Shown piece after piece: positions 11,973 to 22,099 of a stretch of 64,000 nt of DNA. Below the pieces are notes generated by a model that was not told where the DNA came from, did not search any database, and saw only the letters and a list, made by a program, of their open reading frames with translations. The stretch comes from Spinellus fusiger (Eukaryota > Mucoromycota > Mucoromycetes > Mucorales > Phycomycetaceae). Numbering within the stretch: the first letter of the stretch is position 1; every line of letters starts with the position of its first letter. Location: contig JALLLS010000077.1 of assembly GCA_025094145.1 (NCBI GenBank), positions 100,723 to 164,722 of the forward strand, in the 5' to 3' direction. The position numbers and the translations under genes are program-made.

Positions 11973-12605
11973 TTAATTCCTGGCACACTCATCAGATATG
12001 CTTACTAAAAAGAATAGAATAGGTGTCCCACTCGTGTCCATTCTTTTGACAATACTGGTACCACTTGGGAGGGTACTGGCGATTAAATAGAAGATATAAT
12101 CCTCATTGCACCAGATGCTATGTATCAGCTCTTCAAAGGTAATCTTTTCACCTTCTGAATCCTTGTAGGATGCTACGCCGAGATTGACAAAACCAGCACT
12201 CGAGAAAGTCTTGTTTTTACTATCATAATAGACACTATTGTCTAGGACACGTTCATAATCGACCATACTATCCTTTATTCTATCTGCCAGCACATGATGT
12301 CCTAAGAGAGGGAGTAGGTTCAGGTTGACCTTGTAGATATTAACCTAAGGGCCAAATTCAGGAGTGGCATACATAGCAACACTGAATGATTTAAAGAAGA
12401 GACTATCCTCTATAGCTATCTTCTAACTTTCCATATCTCCTGGAGAAATGACCTCATAAATAGTATTTCTATTATTACGTTGTATAGCAACGCACAGTCT
12501 TACTGGGTAATTTTCATTGAAAGTCTCGAATACTTATATTATAGTAAATGTGAACAACGACATGTTAAACAATACCATACTAAGAAGATTCATTACAAGA
12601 TTCAT
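11973..12605 (-). pseudogene. Decayed secreted-protein gene
   Basis: A single frame of 211 codons starts with a hydrophobic, signal-peptide-like N terminus (MNLVMNLLSMVLFNMS) and ends SISDECARN. It is interrupted by three in-frame stops (after about codon 23, after the GDMES segment, and after PEFGP) without any frameshift. The remaining sequence is protein-like, with segments such as NIYKVNLNLLPLLGHHVLAD and an acidic Glu/Asp-rich middle. I see no splice sites that would remove the stops. Family not recognised. The even reading frame suggests recent loss, or stop readthrough, which is less likely. Confidence 0.5.
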
Positions 12606-12841
12606 GTTTATATTATAAAAGATCATTGAAAGAAGGTATATATTTATAAAGGAGATTAGGGGTTAAAAAGACCTACTTATCTTTCCCTATCACTTTAATT
12701 CTAATCAATTTCTCACTTAAAAGTTAATTAACTTTAATGATATAAAAAAATAGTTTATGGAAAGCTAAATTATTACCAATGTTTATTAAATGAGATAGTG
12801 GAATAATCAGTATGGTTATAATTTTGCTCATAAACTATAAA

Positions 12842-14831
12842 CTAGACAGATGACTGTTCATAAAGAGCTTCAATAGTGTTCTTGTACTGAATATAACCAA
12901 GTTTTCTTATCAAAGTATTTTTGCCTGTCATTGGTAAAGTCTCATTGGCTGAAAGTATCTTTATCATGGACTTCTTAATGACTGTATATTCCAGGGCAAA
13001 AGTATTTGCTTTGTCAACAGCCGAGTACACTAGTAAAGAGAAAGATAAGACATAAGAAGAAAGTAATTTTGATAATCAGAAACACTTACCAATGTCCTGG
13101 ATCTCATCAACAGAATATTTAAGATGAGCATCCTCAGACAATTTTACCAAAACACCAATGCATGGATAGCCCATACCAAAAACAAGACATTCATTTATGA
13201 TGGGACATTCACGAATAACTGTTTCAATAGGAAGAGGATTGACTTTACTGGCGGTGTTCCTAAATACCAGTTATTATTTTAATAATTAGTTTGGTACTAT
13301 TGTGTACGTTTTGCTAAGACTTACAAGACTAAAGTGTCTTCTGTACGACTAACATATGTATAGTGCCCAGGATTTAATTCGTCTTCCAGAAACAAGTCGT
13401 TAGTCTCATAATTTCCGTCCTCTCTTCTTTTGGCACTATTGCTCAAAGTTGGACAATCGTGTCGAATAATAAGCTGCTTCAAATCAGTAGAACCAAAGTT
13501 CTCCCATAGACAATACTGTTTCATTGTTGATAATGGTCTTAAATAATACTTGTTGGGACTGTCGAGTGCGAGGTTTTCTGTTAAAAGAACGCCTATTTCT
13601 GTGTACAAAGATAGAAGAACATTGATGAGAACCTGATTAAAGAAAGAAAAAAACTTGCTTACCAGTGCCTCCATAACAAGAACATATGTTGATACGTTTT
13701 TCTCCATATGCTTCTGCAATCTCTCTTCTAAGAGATGCACCACCATATCTATTTTTGAACAAGGTGATATAAATATTGAACCTTATTTTTCCAATTCTTA
13801 CGCAATCAGTTTTATATTCTGAAGCACAGGCCAATCATTAATTTCATTTGTGTAATAAAGTAACTTCTCCATTATTAACGGAGGAAATAAAGTAATATCG
13901 CACTTGCTGTCTTTGAGAACAGTAAATATCTTTCTTATACAATAGACATTTGGCTCCATTAATACCACGCTACTTCCTGTAGAAATTGCACTTGTAAGAA
14001 ATAGATGGCTAACCATGTGGAATCTATAGTTAAGATAGAGATTAGCGTTCGAATGCAAAAATATGATACCTTTAAACACTTACATAGGCGTATGGAAAAA
14101 ATAAATGCTAGGTTGATCACCAAGTACATTGGATTCACAGTCTTTCTCGCTAACCTTTATGATACTGGCTAAATGTAAAAGGTTTTTGCTATTCATATAA
14201 ATGGTCTTCGGGATGCCTGTTGATCCAGAGCTTTAAATTGACACAGAGATTAAAATAAATGTTATATAAAAGGGTAATCTTACCTATGAAGAACCAGTGT
14301 TGTTTCTTTGGCATCTTTTTTTGTAAATCTTCTTAATACATCTTCAGAATTGGGGTTCAGAGGCTTCTCGATCATTGCATTAACGTCACAGGGGTTGACA
14401 GTAATTATTTTGCAATTTCCTAGAATAGCTGATGTGTCATGTGCCACAGCACTGTAGTTGGGAATAACTAACAAAGTTGTAGTGTTTGAAGATTGAAGTA
14501 TATTGGCATTTATGATTGCTGAGTTCTTGGTGGAAAGGCATACTAATACTAGACCCATCTTCAGAGCGGTAATATATGTAATCAAATAATCGATAGTGTG
14601 ATCATTAATGTAGCCAATGTAGGTATTATCTTTGAATATTGGTTTCCATTCACAGGCAAGATTGGTTGTAATGCGGTCAAATTGCTCATAAGTGAGTGTC
14701 TTGTAAGTCTCGGTGCCATCTTCGAGCCTTGTGTAATACTGTGCAAGTCTCTTTTCAGCATGGATAGTTAACTGTTTCTTCCAATATTCAAGAAGAGTTT
14801 CTTCTGGTATGGATTCCGATTCGAGATGCAT
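12842..14831 (-). CDS. Stand-alone adenylate-forming enzyme (NRPS-like A domain), copy 2
   Basis: Seven exons: 14831-14284, 14230-14084, 14023-13802, 13748-13663, 13598-13325, 13259-13090, 13029-12842; 544 residues, all in phase. The core motifs of copy 1 are present (SGSTG P-loop, YGGTE, TNDLF). In the lysine motif it reads TGKNTLIRK instead of TDKNTVKRK, keeping the lysine. The WEDYAPDPRLKQL segment of copy 1 is one residue shorter here (WENFGSTDLKQL). Exons 3-4 and intron 3 match copy 4, while exons 5-7 and their introns match copy 3, so the gene is a mosaic. Function beyond acyl or aminoacyl adenylation is unknown. Confidence 0.85.
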
Positions 14832-14940
14832 CTTGGATAGATTCGTGTTTTATAATATAGACAGAAGGATGGTTTATAATTGAGCTGTAGAATAGAACAG
14901 AGAAGGTTTAATGGATACTAATGTTGTAAAACACTCAAGA
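14832..14940 (-). promoter_or_regulatory. Upstream block of copy 2
   Basis: Read on the minus strand: a GAGTGTTTTA block, then GTATCCATTAAACCTTCTCT, then an insert with TATTATAAAACACGAATC just before CTATCCAAG and the start codon. The same order of blocks precedes copies 3, 4 and 5, so this is probably the core promoter and 5' leader. The TATA-like role is inference. Confidence 0.45.
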
Positions 14941-15780
14941 GTAGTAAAGATATTCTTTATTACAGTCCAATGGCTCATTATTTATATACTTTTTTCCCTG
15001 ATAAATCTATGTACTTGCATTCTTAAGATTTTTGCATCTTTTTTTTATTATTATTATTATAAAAAAAATGTTATGAGCTTGATACATATGTCAAATAATA
15101 TCTAAATTTACTTGATCATTGTATCAAGTAGCATATTGAGTTAGTTTTCTTTAAATGTTAAAGCCTAGCACTAAAATACAAGCTATATCCTTGTATCTTT
15201 TTGTACTCATGCCGTATCTTACTAATATTTCATCTCCTGATGAAAACATTTTAAAAGTCAACAGGCTATTCAAAAAATGACCAGGAACAAGAAATGCATT
15301 CGGTAATAAAATAATTATATTTCTCAAAGTTCTATACTATAATAGTTACAACTAATTTATTTTTCTGACTGTTAATTTAATATAGTTTTGCAATAACAGT
15401 CATTTGGAGTGTGTGGGTTCAATCCCCCAACACTCCTAAAACATGTTACAAATATTGTATATTAACGAAAAAAATAGCTTTTAATTAGTCTGAGCTGATT
15501 TCCATATCTATAACTCTATTTCTATTTATACGTTCTTCAAATTGGTCAGCTTGTACATTTTTTGCTCTGTAATTAACGCAACCTTTTATTTTATTTTGTC
15601 TAACTGTGCCAACAAACAGTGTTACTCGGGTGTTTGTTTTACTTTATTTATAATACTAACAAATAAATGTAAATAATAGATACTACTCTCTCTTTCATAC
15701 TACAAGTAAATGAGCTTGTGCAATATGATTGTGTTTTATTCTAATCTCAACACGGCCCTCTTTCTTGTACGATGGTTTGA
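14941..15780. other. Gene-free spacer
   Basis: AT-rich upstream flank of copy 2, with a T-run and ATT triplets near 15038-15060. The only structured piece is the short hairpin at 15406-15436. No coding signal. Confidence 0.5.
15406..15436. other. tRNA acceptor/T-arm-like mini-hairpin
   Basis: GGAGTGT and ACACTCC form a perfect 7-bp stem around a segment GTGGGTTCAATCCCCCA, which contains a TTCAATC T-loop-like sequence between G and C runs. This resembles the acceptor and T arm of a tRNA without D and anticodon arms. No full tRNA can be folded from the flanks. It may be a tRNA remnant or chance. Confidence 0.3.
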
Positions 15781-16085
15781 TACATTATCTTCGGGAAATA
15801 TTGGAGCATTCTTAGGTTCTTAATTTTACAATGAACATCCAATAAGTAAAATTCAATGCAACAGTTCTGGTCAGTCACAAAAGGTAAGCTAAAGAATTTT
15901 TTTTAAAAAAAAAAAAGTCTTTATTTTGAGTAATCTAATAGGCTTTTGTGGTTGCTATGTATTGATATGTGATAGTCGTATTGATTCTAGACCTATTTAA
16001 TTAAGAAATCATTTTGGAGCATTTGGCATAGTAGGATTTTGCTTTAATCTTTTCTTTTGTCCCAATATTTTCTGAAAATAGTGAA
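15781..16085. mobile_element. Miniature IS630/Tc1-like element, copy M2
   Basis: Near-identical to M1 (5409-5716), including the transposase relic and the T-run/A-run palindrome; it differs mainly in homopolymer lengths. The left end starts TACATTATCTTCGGGAAATA. The right end reads ...AATAGTG followed by AA rather than TA, so the right target-site copy has been altered or lost. Confidence 0.65.
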
Positions 16086-16492
16086 ATCTTTTTGATGTTT
16101 CGATCAATTAGTAGTTTAGAAATTTAGATGTTTTGTACGTCCAGTTTTTTTTTTTTTGAGATAGTCCTATGTCTCTTGTCAATACTGATTATTTATAGAC
16201 ATGTTTATCTATATATTTCTTTATCGATATATATTCTAGAATGTTTACTCTAATATTTTTCTAGCTATGGTGGTAGCTGACTCGTTTATGTAACAGCTCG
16301 TGATATGAATCGTGTTTAACATAAATTATGCCGATAGTGACATAGTGTCTATGGCATTAACATAATAGATATTTGAGTGTTTAAATTTATTCTTTTATGC
16401 ATTTATTGTTTGAGTTATCTCTACTTACATTATTAGATTAATGTCTTAATTTTTTTCCAAACGATTTGCGCATCTGATTTCCGTAGTGACTG
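16086..16492. other. Gene-free spacer
   Basis: About 400 bp of AT-rich sequence between M2 and R2. No gene or repeat seen. Confidence 0.5.
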
Positions 16493-17725
16493 TACATCCG
16501 CACCCAAAGATTTTTGGGATATATAAAGAAATATCTTGAGAATAAAATTATAATATTCTTATGATTAGCTAATGTGTTTAAAAAGGCTTTTTCACTTTCT
16601 AAATGCAATTTCAAACTCTACTTGCCTATTCTAGCAATGGCTATTGACTTTGCAATTATACGCTATAAAGTTGGATATAGAAGGAAGAAATAGAACAAGA
16701 ATCACTCCAAAATTACAACTCAGTCACTGCATTTATTGTTTAACATAACGTGTTATCCTTAAGCCCACAGTATTTGCAGCGTAACACTGCTTAAGAAAGA
16801 TGTATTACAGAACTTATAGAGTTAATTCTAGTGGTCATTGTCCAAAAGAGAAAATCAGACTCACTTGTATTAATAACAGTATAGCCATTCATTGAATCCA
16901 TACTCATAAACAGTTTAACTGTCTCATTGTAACTGGTATTAACAATAGTACTTAGACCTAAAAGACAGTATTAGAAACAACACTTAGTTACCACTAAGTC
17001 AAATAGAGTGTGGATTGTTTGACTTGTGAATTTTATGAGTGGAGGCTGGCGAATACATCACTAAAATAATAGATGAAACATTATTATTTGTTTTGACATT
17101 CTTCTCTCTCTCTGTTATTTCTCACACTGTACATGCAACTTAACACTCAAGTACTCGTCAAGATGACCATAACTGAGCAAGGTATTGTGCCATTATTAAC
17201 AAAGAGAAACAATAGAAAGAGGTGATGGACACTACCAAAGGCTATTCTAGTGATAAATAGATAAGCAGTGTCTTCATCTGAGCTTGAGCTCAATGTATCC
17301 CACAAGAAATTCATTGTATTGTTATTAGGCAAGTAAAGACTCCATTCAAGTCAGTCCCAGGTGGTCTTCTTCCTTCTTTACTGTCTAGAATGTCTAGAGT
17401 ATACTTCTGAGCATATTTATCTATCTCCTAAGGATAAAGCACAAAGATTTTAGGGTATAAATTCTATTGCTATGAGGGAATACACTTGGACAGTAGCTAT
17501 AGTCATATAGTATTATCTATACTATTATAATAAACAATATTATCCATCAACACTATTTTACTGATAATACAATTTGATAGTGATGTATCCACAAAAGGAA
17601 ATAATTATTTGGATATCCACAAACCTTTTGATTTTAAACACAGTTCCATAAAAGGTGAGTTTTTTCTTTTACGTAAAAGGAAGGAGATATTACCGCTTAA
17701 AGATCAGAAAATCTTTAGATGTGTA
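16493..17725. mobile_element. TIR-element family R, copy R2
   Basis: Termini CACCCAAAGATTTTTGGG (left) and ATCTTTAGATGTGTA (right) are imperfect inverted repeats bordered by TA. The interior is nearly identical to R3. Short frames recur across copies: a 61-codon one on the minus strand (17332-17147, WDTLSSSSDEDTAYLFITR) and a plus-strand stretch NNYLDIHKPFDFKHSSIKG near 17600-17650. No transposase motif is recognisable, so this is either a non-autonomous element or an unfamiliar family. TA borders fit Tc1/mariner-type insertion. Confidence 0.65.
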
Positions 17726-18311
17726 GTAAAAATAAGGGGTGTATGTGCACAAATAAAAGACATTGATTATATATATTTTTTTGTTTATACTGAGAAATAG
17801 AGATACAGTTGGAAGACACTAGATAAAATGGAGACATTTTACAATAAGATATCACAAACCAGGATTTATATTCAACTGAACATCTTTAGACCTACGTAAA
17901 AAAAAAAAGAACACCGAGAACTAAAGAACTGCCTACACAGGTGAGAGTTGTTTAGAGACAGCCCTAGTGATGTAGTAAGAAAATATCCCCAAAAAGATAA
18001 AAGAGAGACTAAAGGCCACACTAGATACTAAAAGTGAGGTCAGACACTACCAAATAGTTTTCTAATAAAAATAAAAATTCTTGTAATAAACAGCCATTAT
18101 CTTATAATGAAGGATTCAATCAAATTTCTAGAGAGTAAATAAAATTATAAACATATTAAAATATAAAGGAAATAACTATTTTATACATTTTTTACTGAGA
18201 TAATCATTATAGTTGAAATAATTGCCAAAAATAAAATAAAATAGACAAAGACAATAAATGAGACAATACAGTGATTAATGAAACTAAGATTTCTTATTAA
18301 CATGTATAACA
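17726..18311. other. Gene-free spacer
   Basis: AT-rich 3' flank of copy 3, with an A-run near 17900. No gene or RNA seen. Confidence 0.5.
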
Positions 18312-20302
18312 CTAAACATCATCCTGTTCATAAAGAGTTTCAATAGTGTTCTTGTACTGAATATAGCCAAGTTTTCTTTTCACCGTATTCTTATCTGTCA
18401 TAGGAAAAGTCTCATTGGCTGAAAGTATCTTTATCATGGACTTCTTAATGACTGTATATTCCAGGGCAAAAGTATTTGCTTTGTCAACAGCCGAGTACAC
18501 TAGTAAAGAGAAAGATAAGACATAAGAAGAAAGTAATTTTGATAATCAGAAACACTTACCAATGTCCTGGATCTCATCAACAGAATATTTAAGATGAGCA
18601 TCCTCAGACAATTTTACCAAAACACCAATGCATGGATAGCCCATACCAAAAACAAGACATTCATTTATGATGGGACATTCACGAATAACTGTTTCAATAG
18701 GAAGAGGATTGACTTTACTGGCGGTGTTCCTAAATACCAGTTATTATTTTAATAATTAGTTTGGTACTATTGTGTACGTTTTGCTAAGACTTACAAGACT
18801 AAAGTGTCTTCTGTACGACTAACATATGTATAGTGCCCAGGATTTAATTCGTCTTCCAGAAACAAGTCGTTAGTCTCATAATTTCCGTCCTCTCTTCTTT
18901 TGGCACTATTGCTCAAAGTTGGACAATCGTGTCGAATAATAAGCTGCTTCAAATCAGTAGAACCAAAGTTCTCCCATAGACAATACTGTTTCATTGTTGA
19001 TAAGGGTCTTAAATAATACTTGTTAGGACTGTCGAGTGCCATGCTTTCTGTCATAGAAACACCCATCTCTAAACACAATAATCGAATGATGTTAATGAGA
19101 ATTTCAGTGGCAAATAATACATTATTCTCTTACCTGTGCCTCCATAAAAAGAACATATGTTGATACGCTTTTCTCTGCAGGTCTCTGAGATCTCTCTATT
19201 AAGAGAGGCACCACCGTGTCTATTTTTAAACAACATAATGTAAACAAGGTGGCTTTTTGCTTCATATTAATACTTACACTATTAACTTTAGGCTCTGAAG
19301 TACAGACCAGTCACCAATCTCATTTGAGTAATTGAGTAACTGTTCTATTATTAATGGCGAAAAGGTAACTATATCGCGTTTGTTGGCTTTGAGAGCAGCG
19401 AATATCTTTTTCACACAAAATACACCGGGCTCCATAAATACCAAAATGCTCCCAGCTGTAATCTCGCCTATGATAGTGAAATGTCCAGACGTATGGAATC
19501 TATTGTTATTAAAAAATAGTATTAAAATACAAAAAAATAGTATTAAAGACTTACAAAGGCGTATATAGAAAATAAGTAATGGGTTGATCACCAAGTACAT
19601 TGAATCCACTGTCTTTCTCACTGATTCTGTGTAAACTTTTTGCGTATAAATACGCTTGACTATTCATGTGAATAGACTTTGGTGTGCCTGTCGATCCCGA
19701 GCTTATAATAGATACAATGATTCAATTAAGTGCTATAAGAAAGGATAATTTTACCTGTGAAGAACTAGAGTTGTTTCTTTGGCATCCCTTCTTGTTGTTT
19801 CTTTCAGTATTTCTTCAGCATTGGGGTTCAAAGGGTTTTCAACCATTGTGTCAATGTCATAGGGATTGACAATGGTTACTTTGCAATTTCCTAGAATAGC
19901 TGATGTATCATATGCCATGGTGCTGTAACTTGGAACAGCTAACAGAGTTGTGGTGTTTACATTTTGAAGTAAGCTAGCGTTTGCTGCTGCTGAATTTCTG
20001 GTAGAGAGGCACACTAAGATTGAGTTCATTTTCAGAATACTGACATATGTAATCAAATAATCGATAGTGTGATCATTAATGTAGCCAATGTGGGTGTTAT
20101 CTTTGAACATTGGTTTCCATTCACAGGCAAGATTGGTTGTAATGCGGTCAAATTGCTCATAAGTGAGTGTCTTGTAAGTCTCAGTGCCATCTTCGAGCCT
20201 TGTAAAATACTGTGCAAGTCTCTTTTCAGCATGAATAGCCAAGTATCTCTTCCAATATTCAAGAAGATTCTCTTCTGGTATGGATTCCAATTCGCGAGTC
20301 AT
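18312..20302 (-). CDS. Stand-alone adenylate-forming enzyme (NRPS-like A domain), copy 3
   Basis: Seven exons: 20302-19755, 19701-19555, 19499-19278, 19219-19134, 19068-18795, 18729-18560, 18499-18312; 544 residues, in phase. P-loop SSGSTGTPK, the YGGTE-type core (in copy 3 the codon run reads SFYGGTEMGV), TNDLF and TDKNTVKRK are intact. Exon 1 gives the same protein as copy 1 exon 1, and intron 1 is the same; exons 5-6 instead match copy 2. The C terminus reads LYEQDDV rather than LYEQSSV. Complete and probably functional; substrate unknown. Confidence 0.85.
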
Positions 20303-20386
20303 CTTGGATAGATTGTATGCTTGAACGGTGAAAGATCAGAAGAGAAGATTTACTGAATACAAGTGCTATAAAACACTCGGGAGCAG
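20303..20386 (-). promoter_or_regulatory. Upstream block of copy 3
   Basis: On the minus strand: GAGTGTTTTATAGCACTTGT, then ATTCAGTAAATCTTCTCTTC, then CTATCCAAG directly before the start codon. Positions 1-59 ahead of copy 1 match it to the window edge, and copy 5 is nearly identical. A core promoter with a TTTTATA element is the likely reading. Confidence 0.5.
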
Positions 20387-20754
20387 TAACTGTATTTTAT
20401 CATAGCTCAAACACTTTATTTATAGATAGTCTCATAACATAAATTTATGCACTTACACAAGACCTTGCTTCATTATAAATAAATAAATATAAGGCATATT
20501 GTTATAAGCTTTGATACAATGTCACACAATGTCTGCTTGCTCTATCAGAAGTTATACAAAGAACTAAATCAGATAATATTTCTCTAAAAGTGTAAGCTTG
20601 ACTCCATAATATCAATATAGCCCCATGCTATACTTTGTTAATGTGCAGAATAGGTGGAGATACGTCACCTATTCGCATGGATGGCTGTGGAAGAAGTGGG
20701 AGATGATGAAGTTGCTAAAAGTAGTTACAATAATGGAATGTTTCAGAAAAGTAG
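20387..20754. other. Gene-free spacer
   Basis: AT-rich upstream flank of copy 3, resembling the upstream flanks of copies 2 and 5. No gene seen. Confidence 0.5.
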
Positions 20755-20756
20755 TA

Positions 20757-22099
20757 CAGTCACGCAAAATTAGAAAGTATACGATTTTCATTTTTTGAAA
20801 TCCTGAAAAAAAACATGCTTTACGGATATAAATGTTACGACCTCAAAACACATACCAATGACTTCAAATTCAACACAAAGTTAGTTTAACATATTGTTTA
20901 TATCAATGTATATAAAAAAGTTTTTATTTAATATTTTGTTGGGCCACCTTTGGCATCAATAACTGTCTGGCAGCGATCCTTCATTGAGCCAACTAAACGT
21001 TCGGCAAGATCAACGTGGATATTTCTCCAAGCTTCTTCTAAAGCTGTCTTGATCTCATCGATATTATTAATACTGGCCCTCTTGTTATCAATAAGCTTAT
21101 CAAGACAGATGCAGAGATGTTCAATTGGGTTGAGATCAGGACTTTGGGCAGGCCATTAATTAAAATGCCTGATTGCATGTGTCTCTTTTCCACCATGTTG
21201 TATAGCCACTGGTATGGCAGCTAGCCCCATCTTCTTGGAATATAAAGTACTTATCCTCCTTCTCATTTAATTCAATGAACCATGACATAAATTTTCCTGT
21301 CAAAATGTTGACATATACGTCCTGATTTACAGTGCCATCAACAAAGACCAAAGGCCCAAATCCACCCGCCCAGAAACAGCTCCAGATCATTATGCTACCT
21401 TTCCCCCATTTGGTTGTAGGCATGATATGAGCAGCCTTATACCTCTCTCCTATCTTTCGAATCACTCTGACCCCTCCATGGTAACCCTCTACTTCAAACC
21501 GTGACTCATCAGACCATACGACGTATCTCCAGTTCTCGGGGGTCCAATTGACCCGTTCCTTTGCCCAACGAGGTCTTTTCTTCATGTTTTCTTCATACAA
21601 CCTTGTCTTGTGTGCTGTGAAGTAAGAACCAAACCAAATCGGATGTATATATCTGATGAATGTTGTTTTACAGATGATTATCTCATATGCTTTAAGTTCC
21701 AAATTTATATAGTTATAGTAGGCAAATGGGTTGATTCTTAGAATGACCTCAAGTCGTCTTAGGTCTCTCTCGTTAAGTTTTTTGGTGCACCAGAGCTAGG
21801 TCTTGGTAGAGGTGTACCATTAGTCTTGATTCTACTAATGATCTTTTGGACAGTAGACTTGCTAATGCTAATGACCTTTGAAATGGTACCCATGGAGTAA
21901 TTTTCTTTTTTAAGCCAGTAAACACCCCAGTACTCTCTTTCTTCAAGCTTATCATAAACTCTAGAGTTTCTAGTTGAAGATTCTGCGCTTGACATTTGAG
22001 ATTGCTTAATGGAATGTGATTCTGTGGTGAAAAGAAGAAGAATCATATTTAAAATTGTATAAATTATAGGGTCATATACTAACTAATGTTGTGTAGCTG
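20757..22099 (-). mobile_element. Tc1-like transposon, nearly full length
   Basis: A 1343-bp element flanked by TA on both sides (20755-20756 and 22100-22101). Ends are imperfect inverted repeats: CAGTCACGCAAAATTAGAAA at the left against CAGCTACACAACATTAGTTA read from the right. It carries one transposase gene on the minus strand (see the entry at 20928-22046). The right-hand TA is also the point where the inverted duplication arm B begins. Confidence 0.8.
20928..22046 (-). pseudogene. Tc1-like DDE transposase with few lesions
   Basis: N-terminal helix-turn-helix region (GTISKVISISKSTVQKIISR), a GRPS-like hinge (PRPSSGAPKNLT), then the catalytic domain with VVWSDESRF (first D), FQEDGASCH (second D) and SPDLNPIEHL (E, about 35 residues after the second D), ending CQTVIDAKGGPTKY. 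The likely true start is the MSSAES methionine near 21995. Lesions: a stop or gap between about 21700 and 21760, one extra base near 21183 shifting the frame, and a TAA where the related copy at 25637-26647 has TAC before WPAQSPD. A recently inactivated copy. Confidence 0.8.
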
